Assembly: GCA_947034895.1 (NCBI GenBank)
Contig: OX344763.1
Span: forward strand, 70,637,093-70,701,092
DNA from: Rhytidiadelphus loreus
Taxonomy: Eukaryota; Streptophyta; Bryopsida; Hypnales; Hylocomiaceae
DNA length: 64,000 bases
Direction: 5' to 3'
In this document: one piece after another, positions 34,654-48,478 of the stretch
Position numbering within the stretch: position 1 is the stretch's first letter
Layout of the letters: every line of letters starts with the position of its first letter
Program-made: the position numbers and the translations under genes
Notes under the pieces: model-generated
What the model saw: the letters and a program-made list of their open reading frames with translations, nothing else
Databases searched by the model: none
What the model was told of the DNA's origin: nothing

Positions 34654-37446
34654 TTTTTTAGATATAGTTTTGCGGACTCAGTATAAGCATTCCTGCATTT
34701 CCATCAATCATAAATTTCAGTTCAAATTTTTTTTTTGACAATTCAAAGATGTCTATTCCTTGAACTTCCAACAGGAACACAATCCCTCTCACAATCCGCA
34801 GAAATTATAATTCTTTCAATAACAATTACTTGAACTAATTAATCGGAGAAAAACTATGCAACTCTTCATCACTTCAATTGATATGTAAACATTCCTAGCT
34901 TGTATGCACTATAAATTCAGATTTTGGATCACACATAACTTTGTTCCCCCTGACTACAGTTACGACATCTTCAATTTTGCAATGAATTTTTTTTTTTACT
35001 AACACCAAATGCCATGTCTATAGTTGCAATGACCGAATTGAAGGATGCAAGAATAACTCACAAATAAGAAAAAGTCGAACAGAAATGTCTATATACTTCG
35101 ATGTCATCCACTTCATCCACATTGTTAGTAGTTACCTGCATCACATATCGTGAACAATAAGAAAGTACATCTACAAAGTTGAAAGAATCAATTCATCACG
35201 AGTGTTGACAATGAGTAACATATAATAGTGCATTTTTATTCATAGTATGTTGTCATGTTTAAAAAAAAGTAAAGGACAATGAGAAAATAATACATGTACC
35301 ATTGCGAGTATTTTAACTGAATTAAAAAAAAAATTCAAATCAGTAAGTTGAACAGGCGTCAATCTTAAAGTTCCCAAGAGTTTTAAGAAAGATGTAATGT
35401 TACCTATGACCACATGCTTTCAATAAAACTAATTGCTTCCAAATACTTTCAAATGTTTTTACTAGTTCTAATAAATTTGATAATAAAATTAGACAGACTT
35501 TGAAGAATACATGAAACGAAGCACTTCACTACGACTAACTACAAATTGTACAAGTTGCATAAAAGAAAAGCCTGCACATATTTCTGTTTAAGTTTATGCT
35601 TGCACTACAACTGAAGCTCTTAAAAAAGTGTGCCTCTTCCCATACAGAGAATATGCTAGACAAGTAGACAACCATGCTGCCAATATCCTAGGAAGTCATC
35701 GCATAGTTCTAAATTTTTTACAGACTACGAAACATCGTCTGTCCTTTGCGTTCATGTTCATTTGAAGACACTAAACGACACTTAGAAAACAGAAAAAGAA
35801 TTCTACTGCAATTAGAAATGTAATTACTGGAACTTCATTAGACATGCAAAAAACTCCAAAAAACGTCCACGAATGAATCACTACGATTTCCTTTACATTT
35901 GACAGTAAACACGCTCACCGGCACTTGCGAAATGCAGTTGACTTTGTCGGAGGCGTTCAGCAAAGGAACCACGGACACTACAAGTCTCCTGATGCTACAA
36001 AGTATCAAGCACTACTTCTGCGCGCTTGCTTCGGCCTTTTCCAATTTACTAACAACAATCAGTACAAGAACACTTCAACACTGAATATGACAATGATGAA
36101 GTAGAACAAAGTTTTTCGACTACCACAAACATTGGACGAACAAACAGGCATACAAAAAAACCTCATGCAACATGACTATGTGGTGCTATTCCTGTCAAAA
36201 ACGTTTGTGCACGTTCCGGTCGTACACAAAGAAACGAAGATAAATGCACATTTTCATGAACGTTACAGAAAAAAGCATAGTGAGCAAAGTCAGAGTGTAC
36301 CTTCCAGTTGTATTTCCCACTCATGCCGAATTTCTTCCCTTCTGACACTACTCTTCTGCTTCCACCATAGAATGCCCATGTAAGCAACGAGACTTTTTAG
36401 CTACGATGACCAATTTTCTATTTTCAAAAAATGACAATACAATTTTTGTGTTCTTAGATCCGCCAGAGAATAATGCATTTGTCTTGTACCTGACATTAGG
36501 ATTTGACACAAAAAATAGACATGGCCAGCTATTGTGTACTAAATGCATTGTAAGCTAGAATGTCTGCGTGATATTAAATGACCGCAGTCTTTTCTAATTG
36601 TTCGAGCAATGTAGAACAAGCATTTGGCACTAAAGATAATGTGGCCACGTTCGCGCGTCCATATATAGGACGTTCAGTACGCTACAACATGTAAATCAGA
36701 GCACCGCTTTGAAATTCTTGAAACTTGTGCCTTAATAGGCGGAAACTTAATTTCAGACTTACGGATGACATTCGTTAGGTCTTACGATATTTGAATGTGT
36801 ACATCAAATTTGAATCCATGTACCTAGTTGAAGGAGCAATGTCTTCTTCTCTCATGTTGACCCTCAGGCTGTTTTGTTGTTAGCGATTAGGATTTGCTTC
36901 TATTCACATTAGGGTACGTATTCTCCTGTTCTAGTACGCAACAAAGAAATATCCATTCATAGCAAAGTGCAGGCGGGTTTCCTTTTTTCCAGTCTTTCTC
37001 TACATTTTCGGAGTTTTATTTTCTGTTTTTTACCACTCAAATATTACTCTTATGCTATTCTGAAAGTGGAGTGTGGACGGTGTTTACAGGGAACCTTCGA
37101 GGGACGCGAACATGTGTGTCACAAAATGTAAAGTGAAAACTTCTTCACATGCGCCTCAAAGCATAGGAATGTTCCGTTCAAATGTTGCACTATAGCGACA
37201 GCAGATAACAAAGACGGTATACTAGTGACTACTAAATGCCAAACACAGTGCAAGCTGTGTGGCAGTGCGATTATCCTTCAAAGGTTTGAAAAAGCATTTT
37301 TATGTTAACGTTGTTATTTTTCCAATAGACACATACGTAGATTTTCGCTTGTACATTCGTGTGTTTGAGCATTGTGTTAAGAGAGATGTGCCAGTGAAGT
37401 GCACTCACGAACGCGAAGACATCGTCAACTCATAATTTATCAACAG
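34654..37446. promoter_or_regulatory. Divergent promoter region of the 30-kb CACTA
   Basis: It lies between the divergent TNP2 gene and the plus-strand gene. No supported exon is found. A TATATA at 36662-36667, in an otherwise GC-rich 20-base setting (CGCGCGTCCA to its left), is the best candidate core promoter for the plus-strand gene. Small frames near 36163-36548 on the minus strand are unassigned. Confidence 0.35.
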
Positions 37447-38869
37447 TGATTCAAATGCTTCTTCTCCTAGCAGCGGAAGCCCAAGTTCATCAGATTATGT
37501 TGAGGACGAGGACTCACATTCGGAAACAAAAGAGGAGTTGACCAACAGAAATCTCTGGCATAGTCTATGTACAAGAACAAGGAGAGAGGTTCTAGAAGAA
37601 GGAGCAATCCGAAGGAAACAAGAACACTTAGTAAGTCCAGACATTCAAGCAACTCTTCCCTAATGCAATTTTATCGTTTGAAAGTTTGTTGCTGAAATTC
37701 TCGACAGTAATGTCTGAGAACATTTCTTAGAATTCCTATAGTTCTTTCTACAATTTCTTCTTTTAAAAAATGTGTGGTCTTCATGATGTAGGTTACTCCT
37801 ATCATTTGACACTTAGAAATACATGTCTTCAGTGCATTTTTGTGGCTCTCCCAATCAAACTCTTTCCACTGTGAATACAAACAGATATAGAATTTTGTTT
37901 CTTACAAAATGGATTTCAGATGTTACGAAACCACCTCTTTGTTACAGTAAGGAACATTCTCCAAAAAAAAAAATTACTGAATTAGACATTCATGGGAAGG
38001 TAAACTATTGCCTACCATTGTAGTCTTGCAATTCCTTTTTAAACTGTTTTGTGGAACGACATCTCTGTTCACCACTTTCTGAAGAAAGTAGGCACCACAA
38101 AGAAGCCTACATATTTCCAGGTGCCTAGTTTATTTTTAATTTTAATTTCAAAGTTCGGTATTCCACGATCAGTACAATTATTCAAATTTGTAGTTGAACA
38201 CACTTTGCCTAGTGTATTTGCACATTTAAAAAAATAATTAATGTAAATTACCGTAATATTTGTTTATATGATAAAGATGCTCATTCAAGTACATTTTGTC
38301 AAAATTGTGACAATAATTAGTAGCATAATATTTCGTTATGTTTTCTTTGAATTTGTCGAATCCATTGGCTGCATTACTTCATGTTAAGTCCATTGGTGGT
38401 AGTATTTTTTTTTCACACAATTCATTGTTAGATGTGAATTTCATTTCGTTTCCATTTTGTGTTCACTACAAGTGCATAGCAGAATTAGCTAATGCGTTCA
38501 GTTTTGTTCTGACAGAATTTATTTTTCTATTAAACTATGAGTCTTCTAATGCACGTTACATTCTTTGAAACTCAATTGAAGGTGAAAAACTGATTTAATT
38601 GAATAAACTACATATTGTATATTTAATGTATTTCTTATAGCTGTACAATGCTGTGCATTCTTGAACCTATTTTCATGACATTGTGTATATTGTCAGGTTC
38701 TGCATTTAATGTTGAATGTAGTTCGGAGTGTGAAGATATATGGAGACATTATGTAACAAATCCCAAAAATAACCCATATACTGCGTTGTTTGGCTTTATT
38801 ATTTAATTCCTTTTCTTTAATATAATACGATACTTTGTTTTCTTCCATCATTTCATTCTCATGTAGCAG

Positions 38870-39421
38870 GTGCAGGCTTTAAGAAGAGAGATGTCTATGG
38901 AACGAGAAGACCTTCTTCACCGTCAATTGCAGAAGGACAAAGGAAAATCAACTACAACTTGGCAAACAAGAAGAAGTTCAAAACTATCTCTTAAAAAATT
39001 GGCTAATGAAGGCGAAAAAAGCAAAGGCAGTGATAGTGGGGACGTTCGTCGGAAAAGGGCACCGACAAAGGACTCTGATATTGTACGTGGGAAAAAAAAG
39101 GGAAAACAAGTGTCGCCTGCAGTGGCTGATGCTTTATTCGGAAATCTGCAGAGTTGCGTAGCAGACGTTGATGAACTGCGACGGAAAAGAAACGAAGATG
39201 CCATTAAATGTGGTCGCAAAACGCTAACCATTGCAAATTCATGGAACCCCACAACGGATCCTAAGCAAGCGTCTCATGTAGATGACGTATGCATACCAAA
39301 GGATAAGAATCCTGAGCATGCTGCTGAAACTGCAAATAATGAAGACTATACCACAGCTAATGAATTGTTGACAGGTTCGGTAGTTGGCTCCTTTACTTTA
39401 CTAAATGTAGTCCTTGTCTAA
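38870..39421 (+). CDS. Basic exon of the second CACTA gene
   Basis: After acceptor GTAGCAG the frame stays open for about 180 codons. It starts QALRREMSMEREDLLHRQLQ (probable coiled coil), continues with Lys/Arg-rich stretches (RRKRAPTKDS, GKKKGKQVSP) that could be nuclear localisation signals, and ends in an acidic part with DDVCIPKDKNPEHAAE. It is the longest undamaged exon of the gene. The real 3' border may be the GT near 39380. No known domain is recognised. Confidence 0.5.
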   Translation: MQALRREMSMEREDLLHRQLQKDKGKSTTTWQTRRSSKLSLKKLANEGEKSKGSDSGDVRRKRAPTKDSDIVRGKKKGKQVSPAVADALFGNLQSCVADVDELRRKRNEDAIKCGRKTLTIANSWNPTTDPKQASHVDDVCIPKDKNPEHAAETANNEDYTTANELLTGSVVGSFTLLNVVLV

Positions 39422-41372
39422 TTTAGAATACATAACTATATTGAATGGGAAGCATTTGAAATATAATTCCTTTTCTGAGCATGGACGACTAGATAGTGAT
39501 AACTCTCAATGAAATAAGTAGACAATCAATTGTTTTAATTTTAAGCCAAGAATACAAGCAATTGTTGTAACGGTAAAATGTACATAATGAGAAATGTTTA
39601 GAATGTCATTAATTTTACTCCCGTTCAATGTTTTATGTTGAACGAACAATATCTCTTGACAACTTGCGTGTTGCACTGCAGGCTTCCAGAGGAGTCCATC
39701 ACAGTTTGAAACAAAGGAAACGGAAAGAGACAAAATTTTAGAAGACAATATTATTGATGATGAAATTCCTCGCGAACTCAGAGGATTGGAAATGCCGACT
39801 GCAAGGTAGAATGGAAAACCTTTAGACCGCTTTACGTTGGACATGTACCGCCGAAAAGATTATGACACGGACTCTTACCATCGAAGGGCACGTTCAGCAT
39901 CATGTTCCTTAAGAAATGCTAGAAGTCCTTCACCTACCGTGAACTACGACAATGTAAGCTTCTCTCCTTACTTCAGCATTAGGAACTCTAATTTTAAAGT
40001 GTCGACAGAAATTCTGCTTTCATGGAACCTTATTTACACAAACACTTGCACATTTATTTGACATTGTTTTCCTTAAAGTAAATCAATCGGAAAAGTTGTG
40101 TAGTACTTACTCACTATGACAATGTGTTGCCTACTAATGAGTGTGTAGGTACCTCTTCTGAAAAAATGCACATGCTTATGTTCCTTGTAGATGCAGTAGG
40201 ACCTTCTAGAATGAAACAGTGAAGTCGTCAATGACACTAATTTGAAGTTTTTATAATTGTTGTAGCAGTACAGTAAGAGCGGATCGAGGCGTTCCTTCAA
40301 ACCACATGAAGGAACTGAAACTGACCGTCAATTGGTACACGACTCCTCCGGGAGTCATTGACGTCCTCGCTTCAACGAAGTTCCTCACAAAGAAACAGTG
40401 AGGGCAGAACGTAGTCAATCGTTGAGTCCAAGATATGAATACAAAGAAACTGAACTATCTATCGACTCGCAGGTGCATGTACGGAAGTGCAAAAGTCCGC
40501 TGCCACCAAGGACATGTCATGGTAAGTGTCACCATAGCATTCATGAATTAGGAAGACATATGCATGTTTATAATGAAGATGTGACTACGAATGTTTATTA
40601 TCTATATAATTGAAGTGGTATTGGAATTCAGGAGTGAAAGTTTGAAGGAGAAAATTATAATCCCCAGACACATTGATGCAATGTCCCAATAATTGGTACA
40701 GAAATGTGTGGATGACGATAAGTACTTTTTTATTTCCTGTGTAACATACAATTTTATATGTTTTAGAACAATGATGAAGTCTAATGATAATTTAATTCAT
40801 GTTAAGTAAAACTATTATAGTTAATAAATATTTCAATGCCACAAATGAATGCAATGTTATTTTTATGAATAATTGTTTGAAAATACAATGCGAATAGTGG
40901 AAGCCGCTGCACAATATATTCACTTCACAAACAGAAGCCTCTAAAACATGCTATACTATTTGTAATTGGAAACTGATGCAATCAAATTTTGTAGTTTCGG
41001 CATGTAGAGAGTTTCAGTTTATACTACATGTGCATTTCAAGAGACTTCAGTATGATCCTTGACATGTTGTGGACTAAACCGTTCACTTTTGGTCATTGCC
41101 TTGTTGTATCTCGATCAGGTATTACAAACTCGACTTTGAAACAAGTGCAACAAGTTGGGCATAGACATAGTAGGGATTCATTGTACAGTGAAACCCTCTA
41201 CAATTCTAGGAGGTCAATTTCTCCCTGGAGAAGGCTCGAAGAAGGAAGGGATATCCCTACTGTGGCAAAATCCGGATATACGAATTCGTTAGTTGCTTGT
41301 CCTTGAGTTCCAGTAAGTTCCTCCCAAGTCTTCTTGTTTGGTAGGAATTTTTTTGGGTAGTTCTATACATTT

Positions 41373-41696
41373 CATTAGATGTGATTCGGGGGGGCTGGAG
41401 GGCCGTTTCAGGCTGTTCCCAGCTCCGTTCCCCCGTCCGTTCCCCCGGGCCCCATCAAACACGGCTAACAATTTTATTTTATTTTTAAAATAAAAAAATA
41501 AAAAAATTTAATTTCTTAAAATGGAAAACAAAGTTAAAATTATTTTTTTATTTTTTTTTATTTTTTTTTAAAATGTCGACCTGGCAGTCGCTCGGCCAGG
41601 TCAGCAGGTCCTGCAAACGGAGACTTTCGTCCAGTTTCGTCCAGTTTTCTTCTTGGAAACTCGCGGCCCTCCCCGATAGGCAAATCTCATCTAATG
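41373..41696 (-). mobile_element. MITE, 324 bp, second copy in an intron
   Basis: Reverse-orientation copy of the MITE at 4518-4832. Its right end GGCAAATCTCATCTAATG equals the complement of that element's left end, and the left end begins CATTAGATGTGATTC. It lies between exons 41119-41312 and 41816-41992 of the second CACTA gene, so it landed in an intron of the 30-kb element. GC-rich ends flank a central run of A and T. Confidence 0.75.
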
Positions 41697-44600
41697 CAAG
41701 AGCATGAATGAGGTTAGTCTTTACCGTTTGTGTTGTAAGTTGTTCAAAGAATGATAAGTTTATGATTGTATCCCCATATATGTCAAAAAACTTAACTATT
41801 GTCATTGAAATGCAGTCATCAAAGAGGAAGCAAGCTTCTTTTGAAAATGTTGCAGGAGAAACGGAGTACATTCATGAAGAAACAAAAGGCATTTGTGGAC
41901 TTGCAGACCGTGAATTGACAAAGAAATTATCAAAGGACGATCACATAGCACGACTGGAAATGGAGCTAAAAAGCTTTCGAGGGAAAACTTAAAAAAAAAC
42001 CCTATCAAAGAGACATTGGTAATGTCTCTTTTAGGCCACTATAGTGGAGGCCGATGAGGATTTCCAGGTACTAATACTCACCAGCAAAAAGTAATGTAAA
42101 AGTCCGCTTCAGTGCAATCATACACAAATATACAATGTACCTGTTTTTTGCTGTTAATTTTGTCTGTGCACCATGCAGTTTCAAATTTTGTTGATTGAAA
42201 TGTAGATAAGAAATTCGCTGCAGTTTGTTTATGCAGGATAGTCATCAACGGGAACCATTAGTGAGCATGGTGAAGTCAACGTACAAGTTTTTTCTAAACA
42301 CGTCATGAATGAATATCGGCGGTGTTGAGGGAAGTGGGCAACTAAAAGTTTTATCTACTGCTGAAGATTTGAATGAGTTATTAGTTCTCCAATAGTATTA
42401 AGTAAGTGAGTGAGGGGTCCATGTTGTAGAGAACTGACATACTACCTTGTCAGTTTATAGGGTCTTCCAAAATACAATGTTTTTCGCAGTAGCTTAAGGA
42501 CTACCGCTAGCAGACTTCTGTGTTGCATTTGTCACAAGTATTGTATGTAGGATTGTAGGTTAACTTTGTACATAGAAAACTTTAATGCAATAGTCTTGTC
42601 AGTAAAGTTTGTGAGGAAATTAATATATGTCCTAAACCCTGTGTACGTAGCACTGCAGTTCTTAATATTGATATGAATAAGAGCTATGTGTAATAGCATT
42701 TTATTTCCTTTGGCTTTCTGTTCATCCTCATTGCCAAGATAATTGTTGGATGATAGGAAGTGCAATTGCAGAGAATCATCCACTCCTGCATACAACAAGC
42801 ATTGAAGGGAACACAAATAGTTTCATTGGATGAAGACTTGCCTTTGAAAATTCCATACTGAATTCAAAATAATACTCTACTAAATTTGTAGCGTATCAAG
42901 AATAGTTCTAGAGTAGGGTATAATGTTTTTGCAGGTGGTATCTCATGTGGGCTTCTTCGTAGTCGACTACCATTAAACCAGGTAAGGCCTTACACTTTTT
43001 CACAATAAGTTTTTGACAATATGTAGGGGATTTTTGAAACGCACAGTTGTTATGAGAGAAATCCTCTGCGAATAATTTATTTGAAATTTCAGACTCCGTC
43101 AGTTGCTATTGCCGAATACAGTTTAATATGTATATTTTTTGTTTACATTAAATTATGGATTGTTAATTTTTTCCAAGTTTTTCCTATTGAAGGATTGTAA
43201 TTTGATTATGTCATGATGCATTTCCTTTACATAATGTAGCCAGATTTAGTCATTTTTTGGCATCCGCTGAAATGAAGAATAACAATGACGATAAATTCCT
43301 ACGCTGGTTCGTTATTAATCTTTGACATGTAGAAGACACCATTTTTTTATGATGTAAGTACATTTTGGGAAATTTTTCATGAATCCATCTTTAAGTATTG
43401 TGCTATCATTTCACTCATTTGGAGAAAGGTGAATGGGTTCAAGTGAGTTCAATGCACTTATGAGGTAGTATGTCATTGAATTTGTTGATATAGAATGTGA
43501 AGTGTTGTGTCATGTTGAATTTTGCACATTAAACATGACGTGCATTTGAAATGGAAAGAAGACTTGTATATTCATTGAGTATAAACTTATCAATTTTTAT
43601 GTACTTCAGATTTAAAGATGTTCGTGTGCACTTGTAATTGGTAGAGTGAAGAAGGAGATTTGCAGATTCTGGAACGTGTATTGCATTAGGAAATTTTATT
43701 TTGGACGGCATTGTGAACCAGGTTTGGGGGATTGGTGTAGAGAATGTGGATAATGATGATTACGAATTCGACAGCTTCAATTCTCAAACATCTGAACGGC
43801 CTCTTAATGGTAATATTCTGTATTCTCTTCAATTCACATTAAAACCATTGCGTTAATTTAATTAATGTAGATTTATATGAAATCACTATGTTATCACTTT
43901 TCTAATGTTTTCCACATAGATTTTTGCAAGTAATAGTATTGTAGCTTACGTGAAATATGTTTGATTTTAATTTGTCGAAAGGTCTACAATGGAACATTAA
44001 TTGAAATTTTTGTAATCATTCACTTGAGCTCAAGGAATACTACATGTATTTCTGGGTGACAGGACTACAAATGAAGATTGATGATTCAATGAAAAAAGAG
44101 TGCATTGCTATGGACAATCTCAGAAGTCACAACCAAAAAATAGTTGAATTTTGGTGAGTCATAGAATGTGGAATTCAACGGGTAGTAGATGGTTGTCGAA
44201 GATCAAGATGGGCAGGTTTTTTAGTAGGTGAAGAGGTATTACAAGCGTTTTTTCTGTCATAACAGGTGATGTATATTTGAATGTACAAAGCATGCAACTG
44301 AATCTTCACGTATACATGTAAGAAATGTGTTCGGTCAGAACTTCTACCCTCATACTTGGTTTAATTATTTTTGTGGACTATATACAAAATAAAGCATCAT
44401 GTTTGTGTATCACTTTATTGCATAACTGAGGATAATATTTATTGTTTAATTGCTACCCCTAAAAATTTCCATGAAGAAGATGAAAATATATATAATTATT
44501 ATAGAAGATAAGGTTCACAGTGTTGGTTGTTTTGGAAATTAAAGAGTTCTACACTGTGCCAAATACATGTTCCAGTCATTGACCTTTTGATATGGAGGTT

Positions 44601-46273
44601 CATTTCTTTATCTTTATAGTTCAAATTCCTTTGATGTACACATGAGCTTTTTCATAAGAGTTTCTATTCAATCAATTTATAATGTTGAAATGAACTGGTG
44701 TGTAAGTTATTTTTGAAGCAATTACATCTTTAAAATTGGGTGCATAGCTTTTGTGAAGTTCAATTTCCTCTCAAAGGGATATAATGATTTCAGTGTAGGT
44801 CACATGTCGACCTTTGAAACCAGCAAAAGTAGACGCCATCTCTGCATTTTTTTTAAATGTCAATAACGTCAAGCAAGTCTGTCAGTTTGAATGCTATAAA
44901 ATATTCTGATGACACTTCGCAATTATTGTTTCAGTAAAGAGCTACTGAAGTTGTTGGTAAAGTGATTTTCTGTCAAATGAAGTGACTGTGACTGATGTCA
45001 TTCTACGATTTCCTGAACACATGACATGTTTTCCGTGAAGAAGTATGGGAGTTTCACATGTTGATTGACATTGATCAGGCTACAGAAACTACTATCGCAT
45101 TTGTAGAGGTACAAAAGTTTAATTTCTATGGGATTATGCTAACTCCATTGGGTTTGTTTGGTTTTAATGTTATTTTGGCAGTGTAAGGGACGAAGAATGT
45201 TTGCAGAATGCCTTGTCATGGAAAAAGGCACGTGAATTTTTATACTTACTCTTCAAACAATTTTTTTTTGGAGTAAGGTAATTATGTCCTTAACGGAAAA
45301 AAAAAACAGTGCTTTGTCAGTGATTTTTGTAGTTGAAATGTTGGTCACTAACTTGGAGTAATTTTCCTACTGTAAAAAAAAATGAATCACTGACAGGCAT
45401 GAATGTGCAGGCACTTCAAGTGACATTTAAATCAAAGATTATGATGCCAACGTGAATCATGTGAAGATGGAGAATGAGACCTTGTACCCGGAAGCGCCTT
45501 TTTGTTCAATGAAATAGGAAAATACTAGATAGAAATTTAGTATTTTAAGGGTTGAAGGTGTATTATGTAATTCACAGTTTTGTATATCAAAATTCATGTG
45601 CACTTTTTCTGTAAGCATTGAGTCCTTTGTCAAAGAGGATTGGACGTTGGAGAAACAGCTGAAACGCCCATACTGAGTGACGGATTCGAGCACCGTCTTT
45701 CACATTACAGGTTCATTTTCTGGAAATTGAAATTCCAATCGTAGTTTCATTGTCATGCAAGTTATGTTAGAGTGGAACAGTAGGACAAACTAAAATTTGA
45801 ATCTATGCTTTTGTAGTCTCCGCTTTCCTAGTCTCCACTTCAACAGGGTGGTAACAACAGTTTGCAAGCTTACAAAACAAGTAACTATGTTTAAACTTTC
45901 TATACTCACGTTACTAAGGCTATAATTATCTAAAATTTATTATTCGATACTATGAATGTGCACAACAGGTTCACTTTTTCCAATGGATTCCAAGGAGGGT
46001 GTCACCGATACTTCGGACTGTACATTGTCTGCACATGGAGATGTGTACTATTTGCACGCGGACTTAGTGCACCGAGATGGACATCCGTTGCAGGAAGCAA
46101 GTGATGACGACGAGAATTATGAGTCGTAGAGTCAACTCTCAGTTGAAGTATGCGAGGAAATTTTCAAAGAGGAACTACAGGAAGAAGAAGGCAACACCGA
46201 CGAAACGACGGACGATTCGTTTTCCAAAACTTGGTCCTTTCCATCAACCAAGTCTTCGAGCATGGATTGGTAG

Positions 46274-48478
46274 ACTTCAGTAGTCTAATTGTTTTTGAGG
46301 ACTGTATTTGCTGAAAGATACTGAAATTTCACTTGAACAATACTTGCAAAGAGGTACCGATTATTATGCGAATTACTTTATAGTCAATTAAAAGTGGATG
46401 CAAATGGAAAGTAGACATAGCTTTGTGTTTCAAGTTATACACATTTGAATTCTTTGACTGTTTGAAATGAAGTTATGTAAACATGTACAATCTTTGACGA
46501 TGACTTCAACATATTTTTTTTTAAGTGTTTGTAACAAAATGTGAGGTCCTCATAGCCGTAAGTTTTTCTGCAGTGGTAACTTTCTTCATCTTGTATGTGC
46601 GTGTGTTTCTGTTTAATGTTAAAGCTATTATGTGTTCACTAACAATATAGCTTGCAGGTCCTCATGATTTTGACGTTTGCGATGTGTGAAGTTTTTTTCT
46701 AGCGTTGCTTACCAGTGATGTTATGTTTTTTCCCACAAACAGTTAGCTATCCGCATAGAGGAATTATGAAAAGTAGTACATGGGCATTTTGGCATGGTTT
46801 CTTTAAAAATTATATCATTCTAGAATGCAATTTCACATTTTCAATGTGCATGGTGGATCGTTACACTGAACCTATTAGTTGGAGAAAGGTAATAGAAGAA
46901 CTGACCTTTCTTCTTGCATTTGCATACTGATTATGCAAACTTGTTTTTTTCCTTGTATGAAGTAAAAATCAGTTCCTTGGAATTGTTTTTAATATATGAA
47001 AAGCAGAGTAGCCTTGCAGTAACAAAAACGTCCGGTCCAGAACTCCATTTCGTTGGCTCAATGGTTTGCATTTATACAATATTTACAGTGTTTTCCTTTA
47101 TTCTTTGTTGTATTGCCTTATAGTCATCATATAGCCAGTTCCAATCGATTTCTTGTTTTCAGCTTGTTTGTCCAGGTGGGGTAAAGAAGAAAACTGAGTA
47201 CTGGACAAAGTGAGAGCTGTAGTTCGAAATTAGTTTCGAGGGCAACTAAAAACTGCAAAGAGTATTGTAACAAAGATGTGTATGAGTTCAATATATAGGT
47301 AATGTATTTTCAGCATTACCGAGTCACTAATGACTGTACATAAATCAAGTTAACAATGTATGTAGGTCTAAGAGAAATAAAGTAGAGCTTATATAAGTTC
47401 AGGAATAAATGATAATTCATATGAAGCAAATTAAAACAAAACAAAAACAGAGTAATACCTCAGCAGTACTTGAAAAAATATTATAGTTTGAAAGAAATGA
47501 AGAGGTAGGTGTCCATGACAAAGGAAGTAGGAATTGTTGTAAAGAACCAAAAGGAAGAAGTGTTATTTTGGAAGGAGTTATAGTATGCAAGTTTTTGCTA
47601 AGTACTCATTTCAGTGTGGTAGATTGGATCTGAAAGATAATGCAGAACTGGTAACAGTGGAGGATGATTATGTTTCAGACTCGGTCGTTTGTATTTGTTT
47701 AGATGGTTTGTGAATATGAAAAGTTCAGTGAATTGTGTAACTTTTGAAAGTATTTTGCCATATGAACGGAATGGGAACTTTGTCAAATGTGTAGAACATG
47801 TAAGTCTTCTGATGTATACCTTTTGTATGATTACATGTGTCGTTCATGAAGTTTTTTACAGTGGAAATTAGTGTTAACATATTTTGTGACACTAAAAAAA
47901 TAAAAAACGATCATGTGACCAAAAAACGTAATGTTGCTACAAATTCCTGAACCTTTCTCACTTCATGCATGAAGTTGGTTGTGCATTAGGTTATGCAGAG
48001 ATGGAGACGAAGCATAAGCAATTACGACGTATTGAAATTTGAAGGCTACATTCAGAAAAATAGGTAGTCCGAACATGCAAATGTTGCAGTCTGAGCTATT
48101 GTAAGCTAAAACTTCTATAGTTTAAAGTTTTGAAAATGTAATATTAGAAGATAGTGCATGCATCTCAAAATTGCAGTATTAAGAAAACATCATGCTCTCT
48201 ACTGTCAATTTTTTAAACATTCTGGACTGAAATCCTAAAAAGTATTTTGCTATTACAAACCTCCTGAAACTGGAAATTGAGCAACTGACGTTATGTATGT
48301 ACATGTTAATGCAGCGAACCTGATCTGCCGTTGATGTACTAGCATTCCACAGTTGCACTTTCACATTCTTGTAGTCGCATTATCCACTACAGAGTGTAGT
48401 GCATCCTTCAGCGGGGTTCAGCATGTTCGTGTAAGAAAGAGTTCCTTAGGTACAGACCTTCTCTAACACGGACATGGA
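46274..48478. other. Non-coding stretch of the CACTA right arm
   Basis: AT-rich with only short ORFs. No protein family or structural repeat is recognised. Confidence 0.4.

Larger units (their letters stand above)
37447..46273 (+). pseudogene. Second gene of the 30-kb CACTA, multi-exon, Arg/Ser-rich
   Basis: Plus-strand exons with GT/AG borders: 37447-37630 (SNASSPSSGSPSSSDYVEDE), 38870 to about 39370 (basic, with RRSSKLSLKKLANEG), 39683-39953, 40269-40521, 41119-41312, 41816 to about 41992, 42237-42280, 42935-42981, 43722-43809, 44063-44153 and 45971-46273. Several exons are rich in Arg/Ser (HRRARSASCSLRNARSPSPT; RAERSQSLSPRYEYKE). The last is acidic (EEIFKEELQEEEGNTDE). Stops at 39806 (TAG), 40359 (TGA), 41304 (TGA) and 46127 (TAG) lie inside otherwise coding-like exons. 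Its position corresponds to the TNPA-like gene of CACTA elements, but no Transposase_24 block is seen. Exon joins are inferred. Confidence 0.6.

Noticed and set aside
36163..36548. Minus-strand ORFs as upstream exons of the TNP2 gene
   Set aside because: No homology to transposase N-termini, and they lie beyond the Cys-rich first exon that has its own ATG.
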